Shown here piece after piece: positions 8,300-16,769 of a stretch of DNA of 55,606 nt. This stretch comes from Vicinamibacterales bacterium (GTDB lineage Bacteria > Acidobacteriota > Vicinamibacteria > Vicinamibacterales > Fen-181), in assembly GCA_036504215.1 (NCBI GenBank), contig DASXVO010000020.1, positions 1 through 55,606 of the forward strand, given 5' to 3'. How positions within the stretch are numbered: the stretch's first letter is position 1; each line of letters starts with the position of its first letter. Under the pieces are notes generated by a model. It did not search any database. It was not told the DNA's origin and was given only the letters and a program-made list of their open reading frames with translations. A program made the position numbers and the translations under genes.

Positions 8300-11026
8300 T
8301 CAGGCGAGTCGCTTGCTTTCGTCCGCTCCGGTCTTGGCCCGCAGTTGCCTGATGCTCTGCTCGATCCGTTCCGCCAGCTCGCGCTCGCGCTGCAACGTCC
8401 GCAAGGTGGTCTGCGCCTCCTGGACGGTGAAGTCGAGTCGCGCCAGCTTGTCCGCCACGTCGTCCACGACGGCGCGCTGCTCGCCGAGCGTCTCGAGGCT
8501 CACCCGTACGTCGTCGAGGAAGTTGACGACCATGCTCGTCTTGACGTGGATCTCGTCCACGGACCTGCGCTGCGCGACGATCTGCCCCATCTTCTCATCC
8601 GTCTGCCCGATGCGCCCCAGCAGGTCGTCCACCGTCTTCCGCAGCCGCGTCACGTCGGCGCGGTGAGCAGTCACGTGCTCGAGGTCGGCCTTCACGCTGG
8701 CGCTGATCTGGCTGATCGCTTCCACCTGGCCCCGGACGGCGGTCACCACCGCCTCGCGAGCGGCGATGCCCTGCATGCGCTGATCGACGTCCTCGACCGA
8801 CCGCTTCAGGTCGGTGACGACCGACTCGAAGGCGGAGATCTTCTTTCCCGCGAAGGCGAGCTGGGAGCGCCGATGCTCGAGCTGCGCCAGCATGGTCTCG
8901 AGGCGACGAAGCTGGTCGTCCGAGGCCTCGACGTGCGATGCGATGTCACGCTGCCGCCCCTGGACGCGCGACAGCTCCGCGATGAGCTCGTCCTTGACGG
9001 TGGCCGACCGCTTGAGTTCCTCGAGGAGGCTCTGGAGCTGGCGGATCCTCTCGGCGACGTCGGTCGCGAGCGCCCGGCTGGAGTTCGTGAGTTCGTCGAG
9101 CCGCTTCTCCTGCTCCGCGAGCGTTCGTTCCTCGTGCCGTGCCGCTTCGGAAGCCCCCCGAAGCTGCTCGAACTCGGTCTTGAGTGCCTCGACCTGCTCG
9201 GTCATCGGGATCAACGTGGACTGCACGAGCCCGACGGCCCGGAGCTTCTGCTGCACGTCGAGCGTCTGCGCGGCGACGCCATCGAGCAGCGTCCTGAGGC
9301 TGTCGAGTTCCGCACGTCGCTCGATCTGCTCCTTCAGCCTGGCGTCGACATCCAGGCTGAGCGCGTTGAGCGAATTCAGCCTCGTCTCGACCTTCTCGAC
9401 GAACGGCAGCTTGGCTGCGACCTTGCCGATTTGGCGGTCGAGATCGGCGGCCACCTCCTCGAGCTTGGACGCGCGCTTGTTGGCCTCGTCGATCGTCACG
9501 AGCCGGGAGACGAGCCCGTCCATCTTGGCCTCGAGCTCGGGCACCCGGACGACGAACGCCGTCATGCGCTCCCCGAACGCCTCGAGCGCGGCCCGGTCCG
9601 ATCCGAGGCGGTCGCGCATCTGGGTGACCTCGGCGAACGACTTGTAGAAGTCCTGGATTTCCTTCCTGAGCGCGTCGACGTCCTGGCGGCTGGTCCGGAG
9701 CGCCTCGAACTGGTACGTGGTGCGCTTCGAGAGTTCGTCCACCTGCGTCAAGCGCGCGCTCAGTTCCTCGAGGGCGGCCTGCTTCTTCGCCAGCTCGTCG
9801 GCCTGACCGAGCATCTCCTCGGTCTTCTTGGCGAGGAGGTCGATCCGCTGGTTGATCGTCGCGAGCCCCTTGTCCTTGGCGGCGATCGTCTCCATGCGGG
9901 CCTCGGAGTCGGTGAGGGCGTCGCGCATCGCCTTCAGTCGCTGCGCGGCCTCCTCGACCTCCTTCTTCTGCACCCCCAACTGCTCGAGGTACTGCCGGCC
10001 GAACTCCATCATGCCGGCGCTGTCCTTCTCGACCCGCGCGATCTCCCTCGCAAAGTCCTCCTTCGCGCGGGTGGCGGCCTCGAGCTGGGAGCCGGTCTCC
10101 TGCGCCAGCTTCTCGAGCCGGCCGAGCGTCTCCTCGGTCTTCGTGCCCTGCTTGTTCCCCTCGGCGAGCTTGGCGATCTGGAGATCCATCGCCCAGACCA
10201 TCTCATTCAGGCGATTGGCCTCGACCACGGCGCGCTCGATGGCGTGCTTCTGGTTCTCGAGCGACTTCGTCTTGAGGATGACGTGCTCGGCGAGCGCGTT
10301 GAGCGACGAGAGGCGTTCGTCGGTGGTCTTCGACAGCTCCTGGAGGCTCGCCAGCGGGCCGAGCTTCTTCTCGACCTCCTTCACCGTCTCCATGGCCGAG
10401 GCGGCGCGTTCCTGGCCCTCGCGCGAGGTGTCGCGGAAGCGGGCGTGCTCCTGCGCGAGTTGCGCCGACAGCGTCCTCATCTGCTCGAGTTCGGTGCGGG
10501 AAGCGGTCGCGCCGTCCAGCGACTGCTTGACTTCTGCCTGCACCTGGCGGAGTTCGGTTCGAACGTCGTCGAGCGCGAGCCGCTCCTTGCGGATCGTCTC
10601 GAGCGTCGCCTGTGTCTGCAGCGCCTGTGAGCAGAGCGTCTGCACCGACTCCTTGTGTTTCTGCAGCTCGGAGTCGGGCGCCATCACCTTGTCGACGGCG
10701 CGGCGCATGGTATCGGTCGCCTCAGTGAGGCTCGCGACCTTCTTGTCGATCGCGTCGACAGCCTTCCCACGAGCGTCCAGGTCCGTCAGCTTCGAGGTGA
10801 CGGTATCGAGCCGCGTGAGCGCCGCAGTGATCTTCTGCTCGACCGTTTCGAGCGACTTCCCCACCTGTGCGACCTTGCCGCCGCGCATCTCGATTTGCGC
10901 GAGCACGGCACCGAGCGCCACGCGCTCCTCGCGCGCGGCGTCCAGCAGCGCCTGCAATTCCTCGGAGGGGCTGCGCGAGAGGATCCCCTTCCCAATTCCC
11001 GTGATCTTCTTCAGCCCATCGAACAT
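8300..11026 (-). CDS. Very long coiled-coil protein, no enzymatic domain
   Basis: Encodes 908 residues from the ATG at 11026, preceded by GGGAGA. The N-terminus MFDGLKKITGIGKGI is a short amphipathic segment; from about residue 25 to the end the sequence is an almost uninterrupted heptad pattern rich in Glu, Lys, Arg, Ala, Leu and Gln. There is no Walker A or B and no SMC-type hinge or ABC signature, so it is not an SMC ATPase. No signal peptide or membrane span is seen, so it is probably cytoplasmic. Recurring units such as LTxLDxxSK and RLxELTxSS suggest internal duplication. Coiled coils of this length commonly serve as scaffolds for cell shape, polarity or chromosome organisation; its role here is unknown. 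It is a single gene, with the terminator-like hairpin behind it. Confidence 0.8.
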   Translation of the reverse strand: MFDGLKKITGIGKGILSRSPSEELQALLDAAREERVALGAVLAQIEMRGGKVAQVGKSLETVEQKITAALTRLDTVTSKLTDLDARGKAVDAIDKKVASLTEATDTMRRAVDKVMAPDSELQKHKESVQTLCSQALQTQATLETIRKERLALDDVRTELRQVQAEVKQSLDGATASRTELEQMRTLSAQLAQEHARFRDTSREGQERAASAMETVKEVEKKLGPLASLQELSKTTDERLSSLNALAEHVILKTKSLENQKHAIERAVVEANRLNEMVWAMDLQIAKLAEGNKQGTKTEETLGRLEKLAQETGSQLEAATRAKEDFAREIARVEKDSAGMMEFGRQYLEQLGVQKKEVEEAAQRLKAMRDALTDSEARMETIAAKDKGLATINQRIDLLAKKTEEMLGQADELAKKQAALEELSARLTQVDELSKRTTYQFEALRTSRQDVDALRKEIQDFYKSFAEVTQMRDRLGSDRAALEAFGERMTAFVVRVPELEAKMDGLVSRLVTIDEANKRASKLEEVAADLDRQIGKVAAKLPFVEKVETRLNSLNALSLDVDARLKEQIERRAELDSLRTLLDGVAAQTLDVQQKLRAVGLVQSTLIPMTEQVEALKTEFEQLRGASEAARHEERTLAEQEKRLDELTNSSRALATDVAERIRQLQSLLEELKRSATVKDELIAELSRVQGRQRDIASHVEASDDQLRRLETMLAQLEHRRSQLAFAGKKISAFESVVTDLKRSVEDVDQRMQGIAAREAVVTAVRGQVEAISQISASVKADLEHVTAHRADVTRLRKTVDDLLGRIGQTDEKMGQIVAQRRSVDEIHVKTSMVVNFLDDVRVSLETLGEQRAVVDDVADKLARLDFTVQEAQTTLRTLQRERELAERIEQSIRQLRAKTGADESKRLA

Positions 11027-11214
11027 AGATGTGTCTCCCGAGGCCCTGTGAGAAGGGCGATGCAGCGGCGTGAATACTCGAGGTCCTGACGTGCGGGCGG
11101 AGCAACCGGTCCGCCAGCCCGGGACCACGAATCCAGGGGACAGGCCATCGGCCCAGAGAATAGCGCCGTTCGCGGTCAGGACACAAGGAGTTGTGGTGGT
11201 CTGGCCACCGACTC

Positions 11215-13668
11215 CTATTCGTGCCTCAACGCCACGAGCGGGTCGACCGTGGCCGCGCGGCGGGCGGGCAGGTACGACGCCGCGATCGCGGCCACAACGA
11301 GTGCCGTCGGCACCCCGACGAAGGTGACGGGGTCGGCGGCGCCGACGCCGTAGAGCAGCCTGCCGATGACGCGCGCCAGCAGCAGCGACACAGCGACCCC
11401 GATCGCCGCACCAACCAGGGCCAGCCTGGCCGCCTGTCTCAGCACCGATTGAACCAGTGACGTCTGCGACGCTCCGAGGGCGATCCGAATTCCTATCTCT
11501 CTCGTCCGCCGGCTCACGGAGTACGCCATCACGCCGTACACGCCGATGATCGACAACACGAGCGCGAGGCCGCCGAACGCTGCCAGCAGCCCGGCGCCGA
11601 ACCGCTGAACGAACAGCGACTGGCTGAACGCGTCGCTCATCGTCATGACAAACTGCAGAGGCAGCTGTCGGTCGAGCTGGCTCATCTCACCGCGCACCGT
11701 GCCCAGCACCGCGGAGGGTTGGCCGGCGCGTACCAATAGCGTCACCCCCGGCTGGTAGATCTGGCTGAGGGGCTGGTAGATGAACGGCTGACGATCCTCG
11801 CCGACGCCGTTGTAGTCACTGTCGGCGGCCACACCGACCACCTCCGCGGGGTCGTCGATACCGAAATAGTGATACCGCTCACCGATCGGATCCTTGCCGG
11901 CCCAGAAACGTCTGGCCATCGTCTCGTTGATGATGACGACGTGGGGCGAGGTGGGCAGATCGCTGGCGAGGAAGTTCCTTCCCCTGAGCAGCCGGATACC
12001 CACGGTCTGAAGATAGGCGTCGCTCACGTTCTGAATCTGGACCAGTTTCCCGTTGCGAGGATCCTTGGTGTCCTGGCCGGCGAGAAACACCGTGCGTGAG
12101 AAGCCGCCGCCCATCAGCGGTGCGAAATCCGCCAGGGCTGCCGACTGTACCCCGGCCACTCCGGTCGCCCGCTCGATCATCTTCCGCTGGAACTCACGGC
12201 CCCTCGCCTCGTCGTAGCCGCTGGTTCCGAGGTCCACGGTCAACGACGCCAGCCGCTCGACGTCGAATCCGGGATTGATCTCCATCGTCCGGTTCAGGCT
12301 GCGCACGAAGAGTCCCGCCACGATGAGGGCAACGAGCGAGAACGCGATCTGCGCCAGCACCAGGACGTTGCGCAGGCCGAACAATCGCTCGCCGCCGGCA
12401 GGGTCCGCGGTGCCCTCCTTGATCTCGGTGACCAGGCTCGGCCGCGAAGCCCTCAACGCCGGGACGAGGCCGAACAACACGCCGGTCACGACCGTGGCTG
12501 CCGCGGTGAAGGCGAGCACCCGCGCGTCGGGGACCGTATCGAGCGTATCGGCCGGCAGGAACGGGGGCCGGGCGGCGAGCAGCAGCAACTGGCCCCAGTA
12601 CGACAGCGGCAGCGCGAGCACCCCTCCGACCGTGGCGAGCGCAAGGCTCTCGATGAGAAGCTGCCGCACGATCCGTGCGCGGGTGGCGCCGAGCGCGAGG
12701 CGCAGCGCGATCTCGCGTCGCCGCGCGTTCGCCCGCGCGAGCAGCAGGTTCGCGACGTTGCCGCACGCGACCAGCAGGACCAGGGCCACGATGGTCATCA
12801 GCATCCCGGTGGCCAGAAGGACGTTCCGGCCGTCGGGCCCCATGCGTGACTCGGGAAGGGTCAGCAGACGGACGGATCGCCCGCGGTTGTCGGTCGGGTA
12901 CTCGAGCTCGAGTTGGCTGGCGATCGACGTCATGTTCGCGCGCGCCTGCTCGATGCTGACGCCGGGCTTGAGCCGACCGACGGCCTGCCAGACCAGACCC
13001 CGCCGCGATTCGAAGTTCTCGAGCAGGAAGCCCGCGAGCACCTGCTGGTAACACATGCTCGGCAGCCAGACGAGCGGCCGCCCGAAGGGGTTCAGGCCGC
13101 GGAACCCGTTCGGCGCGACGCCGATGATCGTGAACGGTTGCCGATTGAGGGTGATCGTGCGCCCGACCACCGACCGATCGCCCGCGAAGTACCGCTGCCA
13201 GCCGTTGTAGCTCAGAACGGCGACCAGATGCGTGCCGGGTGTCCGGTCTTCGTCGGGTCGAAACGTCCGACCGAGGACCGGCTTGACGCCCAGCACGTCG
13301 AAGAAGTCGCCGGTGACGAGCTGTCCCTGCAAGATCTCGGGCTGCGTGCCCGTGTCCGACAAGGCGAGCTGGACGCCCATCATCGACGCCATCCCGGACA
13401 GCACCTGGTTCTTGGCCCGGTAGTCCAGGAAATTCAGCCGCGACATCGCTCCGACGAAGTCGGCGTTTCGCGGGTCCGTTGTGAAGATCGTCACAGTGCG
13501 GGAGGGCTCCGCGACCGGAATTGGCTTCAGCAGCACCGTGTTGATGCCGCTGAAGGTCATCGTGTTGACGCCGATCCCGAGGCCGATGGAAAGCGCAGCC
13601 ACGGCGGTGTAACCGGGGCTCCGAAGCAGAAGACGCAATCCGTAGCGCAGGTCCTGCACGATCGTCAT
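11215..13668 (-). CDS. ABC transporter permease of the ADOP (MacB/FtsX duplicated) family
   Basis: Encodes 817 residues. The ATG at 13668 is chosen over one 12 bases upstream because GAGGG lies just before it and family members start with a short segment followed by LQDLRYGLRLLL-type residues. Layout: first transmembrane helix at about 18-38; MacB periplasmic core at about 45-250; FtsX block 1 (about 285-400) containing VALLVLLVACGNVANLLLARA; second TM plus periplasmic core at about 430-670; FtsX block 2 (about 690-800) with IGVYGVMAYSVSRRTREIGIR. This is the whole acidobacterial duplicated-orphaned permease plan. No ATPase gene adjoins, as is typical; the substrate is unknown, and export of peptides or lipophilic compounds is the usual guess. 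Confidence 0.93.
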   Translation of the reverse strand: MTIVQDLRYGLRLLLRSPGYTAVAALSIGLGIGVNTMTFSGINTVLLKPIPVAEPSRTVTIFTTDPRNADFVGAMSRLNFLDYRAKNQVLSGMASMMGVQLALSDTGTQPEILQGQLVTGDFFDVLGVKPVLGRTFRPDEDRTPGTHLVAVLSYNGWQRYFAGDRSVVGRTITLNRQPFTIIGVAPNGFRGLNPFGRPLVWLPSMCYQQVLAGFLLENFESRRGLVWQAVGRLKPGVSIEQARANMTSIASQLELEYPTDNRGRSVRLLTLPESRMGPDGRNVLLATGMLMTIVALVLLVACGNVANLLLARANARRREIALRLALGATRARIVRQLLIESLALATVGGVLALPLSYWGQLLLLAARPPFLPADTLDTVPDARVLAFTAAATVVTGVLFGLVPALRASRPSLVTEIKEGTADPAGGERLFGLRNVLVLAQIAFSLVALIVAGLFVRSLNRTMEINPGFDVERLASLTVDLGTSGYDEARGREFQRKMIERATGVAGVQSAALADFAPLMGGGFSRTVFLAGQDTKDPRNGKLVQIQNVSDAYLQTVGIRLLRGRNFLASDLPTSPHVVIINETMARRFWAGKDPIGERYHYFGIDDPAEVVGVAADSDYNGVGEDRQPFIYQPLSQIYQPGVTLLVRAGQPSAVLGTVRGEMSQLDRQLPLQFVMTMSDAFSQSLFVQRFGAGLLAAFGGLALVLSIIGVYGVMAYSVSRRTREIGIRIALGASQTSLVQSVLRQAARLALVGAAIGVAVSLLLARVIGRLLYGVGAADPVTFVGVPTALVVAAIAASYLPARRAATVDPLVALRHE

Positions 13669-13964
13669 GGCAGCCCTCATCCGGGCAGAGGCGTCTACCC
13701 GGCTCGGTGAACCGTGGGTCGGGATAGCCGGTGATGCGTAGCGCCTCAGTCTACCCAGAAGTCACTGCGATTGTCATGCACGCCTGGGCGTTCTCTCCCA
13801 GGTGACGCGCCCCTCATGACGGCCCGCCGACCGGGCGGCCGGGTTTTCGACCGGGCGTCCAGCCGGCCGCAGCAGGAAACTCCTCGATTTCGGCCACTCC
13901 GAGTCGCCCGACAGTCGGCCCGTTTCTTGAAGAGTCGACTGGCACTCAGTCGTAATCACCACCT
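13669..13964. other. Upstream region of the permease gene, nothing recognised
   Basis: About 300 bases between the permease start and the first residues of an aminotransferase relic. It should contain the permease promoter. I see no recognisable gene, repeat or strong inverted repeat here. Confidence 0.4.
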
Positions 13965-14234
13965 ATGTTTCACGACGACACCCTCAGTACACTGCCGACC
14001 GTAGGCGACCAGTCAATCGCGCTACCCGTGTCCCGAATCCACACTCCTGCCACGGCGTTTCTGAACAACGCCGCAACCTCATATCCAAAGCCCGCCTCTG
14101 TCATCGATGCCGTCGTGCGATCCCTGTCCGACATCCCCCGTGACGCTGGCAGGAGCGGGGGATCGGACGACTCCCCGACCCAGTGCCGACACGCCCTGGC
14201 CACGCTGTTCGACGTGCGGCGTCCCGAGATCTGA
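13965..14234 (+). pseudogene. N-terminal remnant of a class V aminotransferase / cysteine desulfurase-like gene
   Basis: The frame encodes ATAFLNNAATSYPKPASV followed by IDAVVRSLSDIPRDAGRSGG and a helix ending LFDVRRPE. This matches the first 60 or so residues of class V PLP-dependent aminotransferases, where the pattern is YLNNAATSWPKPxxV and GRSGH. The frame ends at a TGA at 14232-14234, long before the PLP lysine region. Between 14235 and 14500 there are scattered short coding-like patches in two frames, but no continuation of the aminotransferase. The gene is therefore a truncated relic. It sits in the 856-bp space between the permease and the S46 peptidase. Confidence 0.7.
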
Positions 14235-14524
14235 TTCCCGATCCGTTCGTGGCGCCGATGATCGAGATACGGCTCGAGGGCGCCCGCCGTGGCACATTCG
14301 ACCTGTTCACGCCGTGGGCTGCGCCCAGGCCGAACTCGTCGAACTCGCGGCCTCCCGGCTGATGTTTGCCGACCTGACTCAGGCTGCCTCCGCGGCGTTC
14401 ATGGGCTTGGCGCCTGTTCTCCTGCACCGGGCAGCCGACCGCGCAGCCGAGGGGCATCGCAATCGACCGGCCACATGGGCTATCCTCCGCAGTGACATCC
14501 GATTCCACATCAGGAGACGCCACC

Positions 14525-16738
14525 ATGTCCCGATCGCGAAAGCTCATCCTCGGCGCCGTCATCCTGCTCGCGGCCGTGATCGGCCTTCGAGCCGAACAGG
14601 GCATGTGGATGCCGCAGCAGATTCCGGACCTGGCTGCCAGGCTGCGGACGCTCGGCTTCACCGGCGACCCCAGGGCATTTGCCGACCTCACCGGCCAGCC
14701 CATGGGCGCCATCGTGTCGCTCGGTGGATGCACGGCGTCGTTCGTGTCGCCCGATGGTCTGATCGTCACCAATCACCACTGCGTGACCGGCGGTCTCCAG
14801 TTCAACTCGACGCCCAAGCGTGACCTGCTGACCGACGGCTACCTCGCGAAGACCCGCGACGAGGAGCTCTCCAATGGCCCCGGCTCCCGGGTGCTCGTGA
14901 CGACGTCGGTGAAGGATGTCACCGACGCCATCACGGGAACGATCGATGTGGCGACCACCGACCGCCAGCGCAATGGCACGATCGAGCGACGGATCAAGGA
15001 GCGCGTCGCCGCGTGCGAGCAGAACGGCCTGCGCTGCAGCGTGACGCCGTTTTTCGAAGGACTGAAGTATTACGAAATCGCCCAGCTCGAGATCCGCGAC
15101 GTTCGGCTCGTCTACGCGCCGGCCGAGGGCATCGGCGTATTCGGCGGTGAGACGGACAACTGGCGGTGGCCGCGCCACACCGGCGACTGGAGTTTCCTCC
15201 GCGCCTACGTCGGCAAGGACGGCAAGCCGGCGGCGTACTCGAAGGACAACGTGCCCTACAAGCCGGCGCACTGGCTGAAGGTCTCGGCGCTGGGCACCAA
15301 ACCCGGCGACCTCGTCTTCGTCGTCGGCTACCCGGGCCGGACGTTCCGGAACCGCACCTTCGCGGAGATCCGTGAGACGACCGAGTGGACACTCCCGCGG
15401 TCGGTGCGCCTGGCGCAGGAGCAGCTCGCCCTCATCGACAAGCTGACGGCCAGCAACAAGGAACTGGCCATCAAGCTCGCGGGGCGCATCCAGGGGCTCA
15501 ACAACGGCCTGACGAACACGAAGGGCGTGCTCGAGGGCCTGGTGAAGGGCGGCGCGCTCGGTTTGAAGGAGGCGCAGGAGAAGTCCCTGGTGTCGTGGAT
15601 TGCGGCGACGCCAGCGCGGCAGAAGCAGTACGGCGACGTGCTGCCCGCGCTTGCCGCACTACAGGCCGAAGGCGAACAGGTGCGCGAACGAAGCGCCGTG
15701 ATGACGAACCTCTCGTCTGCCTCGCAGTACCTCGGCGCCGCGCAGACACTCTACCGGTTGTCGGTGCAGCGTCCGAAGAACGACCTCGACCGCGAGGCGG
15801 GCTTCCAGGAGCGCGACTGGAGCCGGATCCGCGAGGCCCAGGATCGCCTGCAACGCTCGCTCGACGCCACGGCCGACCGGGCGTTCCTCCGGTGGGCCCT
15901 TGGCCTGACCGCGGTGCTGCCCGCCGGGCAGCGGATCGAAGCGCTCGACACGGCGGTCGGGCTGCGCGCCGGTCTGCCGGCGGCAGAGGCCGACCACAAC
16001 ATCGACGCCTATCTCGAGAAGCTCTACGCGGGGACGAAAGTCGGCGACCGCGACGTGCGTCTGGCGCTCATCGACAAGAGCACCGCGGAGCTCACGGCGA
16101 CCAACGACTCGTTCATCGCCCTCGCGGCTGCGCTCGAGCCGCTCGCCGAATCGATCCGCGAGGCGGCAAAGACCCGGGCGGGCGCCTCGGCGCGTCTGCG
16201 CCCGCGCTACATGCAGGCGCTGCTCGCAAAGGCCGGCGGCCTGGTGGCTCCCGACGCGAACAGCACGCTCCGCGTGACCTACGGGCAGGTGAAGGGCGTG
16301 GACGCGAAGGACGGTCTCTTCTACAAGCCGCAGACCGGCCTGGCCGGAATCCTGGAAAAGCAGACGGGCGCAGGAGACTTCAACGCGCCCCGCAAGCAAC
16401 TCGACGCGATCGGCGCGTTCCTGAAGCACAGGAAGAGCCCGTATCTCGACGCCGGCCTGAAGGACGTGCCGGTCAACTTCCTCTCAACCGTGGATACGAC
16501 CGGCGGCAACTCCGGATCGCCGACCCTGAACGCGAGGGGTGAGCTCGTCGGCCTGCTGTTCGACGGGACCTACGAATCGGTATCGTCCGACTATCTCTTC
16601 GACGAGGTGAAGACGCGGTCGATCCACGCAGACAGCCGCTACATGCTGTGGAACATGGCCGAGGTGGACGGCGCGACGCACCTGATCGGGGAGATGACCA
16701 TCGTCCGCGCGCCGGCCGCAGCCGGCAGGAAGAAGTAA
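14525..16738 (+). CDS. S46 family dipeptidyl-peptidase (DPP7-like)
   Basis: Secreted serine exopeptidase that removes N-terminal dipeptides; 737 residues from the ATG at 14525 with GGAGA upstream. Residues 1-23 form a signal peptide. The chymotrypsin-fold triad is visible: His85 in TNHHC, Asp221 in WPRHTGD next to the family hallmark DNWRWPRH, and Ser663 in GGNSGSP. At the position that separates DPP7 from DPP11 (18 residues after the serine) this protein has Gly681 in LLFDGTY; in characterised enzymes Gly gives a hydrophobic P1 preference, Arg an acidic one. So a DPP7-type preference is predicted. The central helical insert (about 270-560) is of normal length. It probably acts in the periplasm on imported or released peptides. 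Convergent with speA, 31 bp away. Confidence 0.95.
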   Translation: MSRSRKLILGAVILLAAVIGLRAEQGMWMPQQIPDLAARLRTLGFTGDPRAFADLTGQPMGAIVSLGGCTASFVSPDGLIVTNHHCVTGGLQFNSTPKRDLLTDGYLAKTRDEELSNGPGSRVLVTTSVKDVTDAITGTIDVATTDRQRNGTIERRIKERVAACEQNGLRCSVTPFFEGLKYYEIAQLEIRDVRLVYAPAEGIGVFGGETDNWRWPRHTGDWSFLRAYVGKDGKPAAYSKDNVPYKPAHWLKVSALGTKPGDLVFVVGYPGRTFRNRTFAEIRETTEWTLPRSVRLAQEQLALIDKLTASNKELAIKLAGRIQGLNNGLTNTKGVLEGLVKGGALGLKEAQEKSLVSWIAATPARQKQYGDVLPALAALQAEGEQVRERSAVMTNLSSASQYLGAAQTLYRLSVQRPKNDLDREAGFQERDWSRIREAQDRLQRSLDATADRAFLRWALGLTAVLPAGQRIEALDTAVGLRAGLPAAEADHNIDAYLEKLYAGTKVGDRDVRLALIDKSTAELTATNDSFIALAAALEPLAESIREAAKTRAGASARLRPRYMQALLAKAGGLVAPDANSTLRVTYGQVKGVDAKDGLFYKPQTGLAGILEKQTGAGDFNAPRKQLDAIGAFLKHRKSPYLDAGLKDVPVNFLSTVDTTGGNSGSPTLNARGELVGLLFDGTYESVSSDYLFDEVKTRSIHADSRYMLWNMAEVDGATHLIGEMTIVRAPAAAGRKK

Positions 16739-16769
16739 GAGAGGAGCGCCCTGGGGCTCGCGACTGGAC

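Noticed and set aside
8345-10630. 761-codon plus-strand frame across the coiled-coil gene
   Set aside because: Mirror of the heptad-rich gene; long open antisense frames are expected from its codon bias. No start site or motif.
15385-16542. 385-codon plus frame inside the S46 peptidase
   Set aside because: Arg/Gly/Ala-rich out-of-frame shadow; the peptidase frame is complete.
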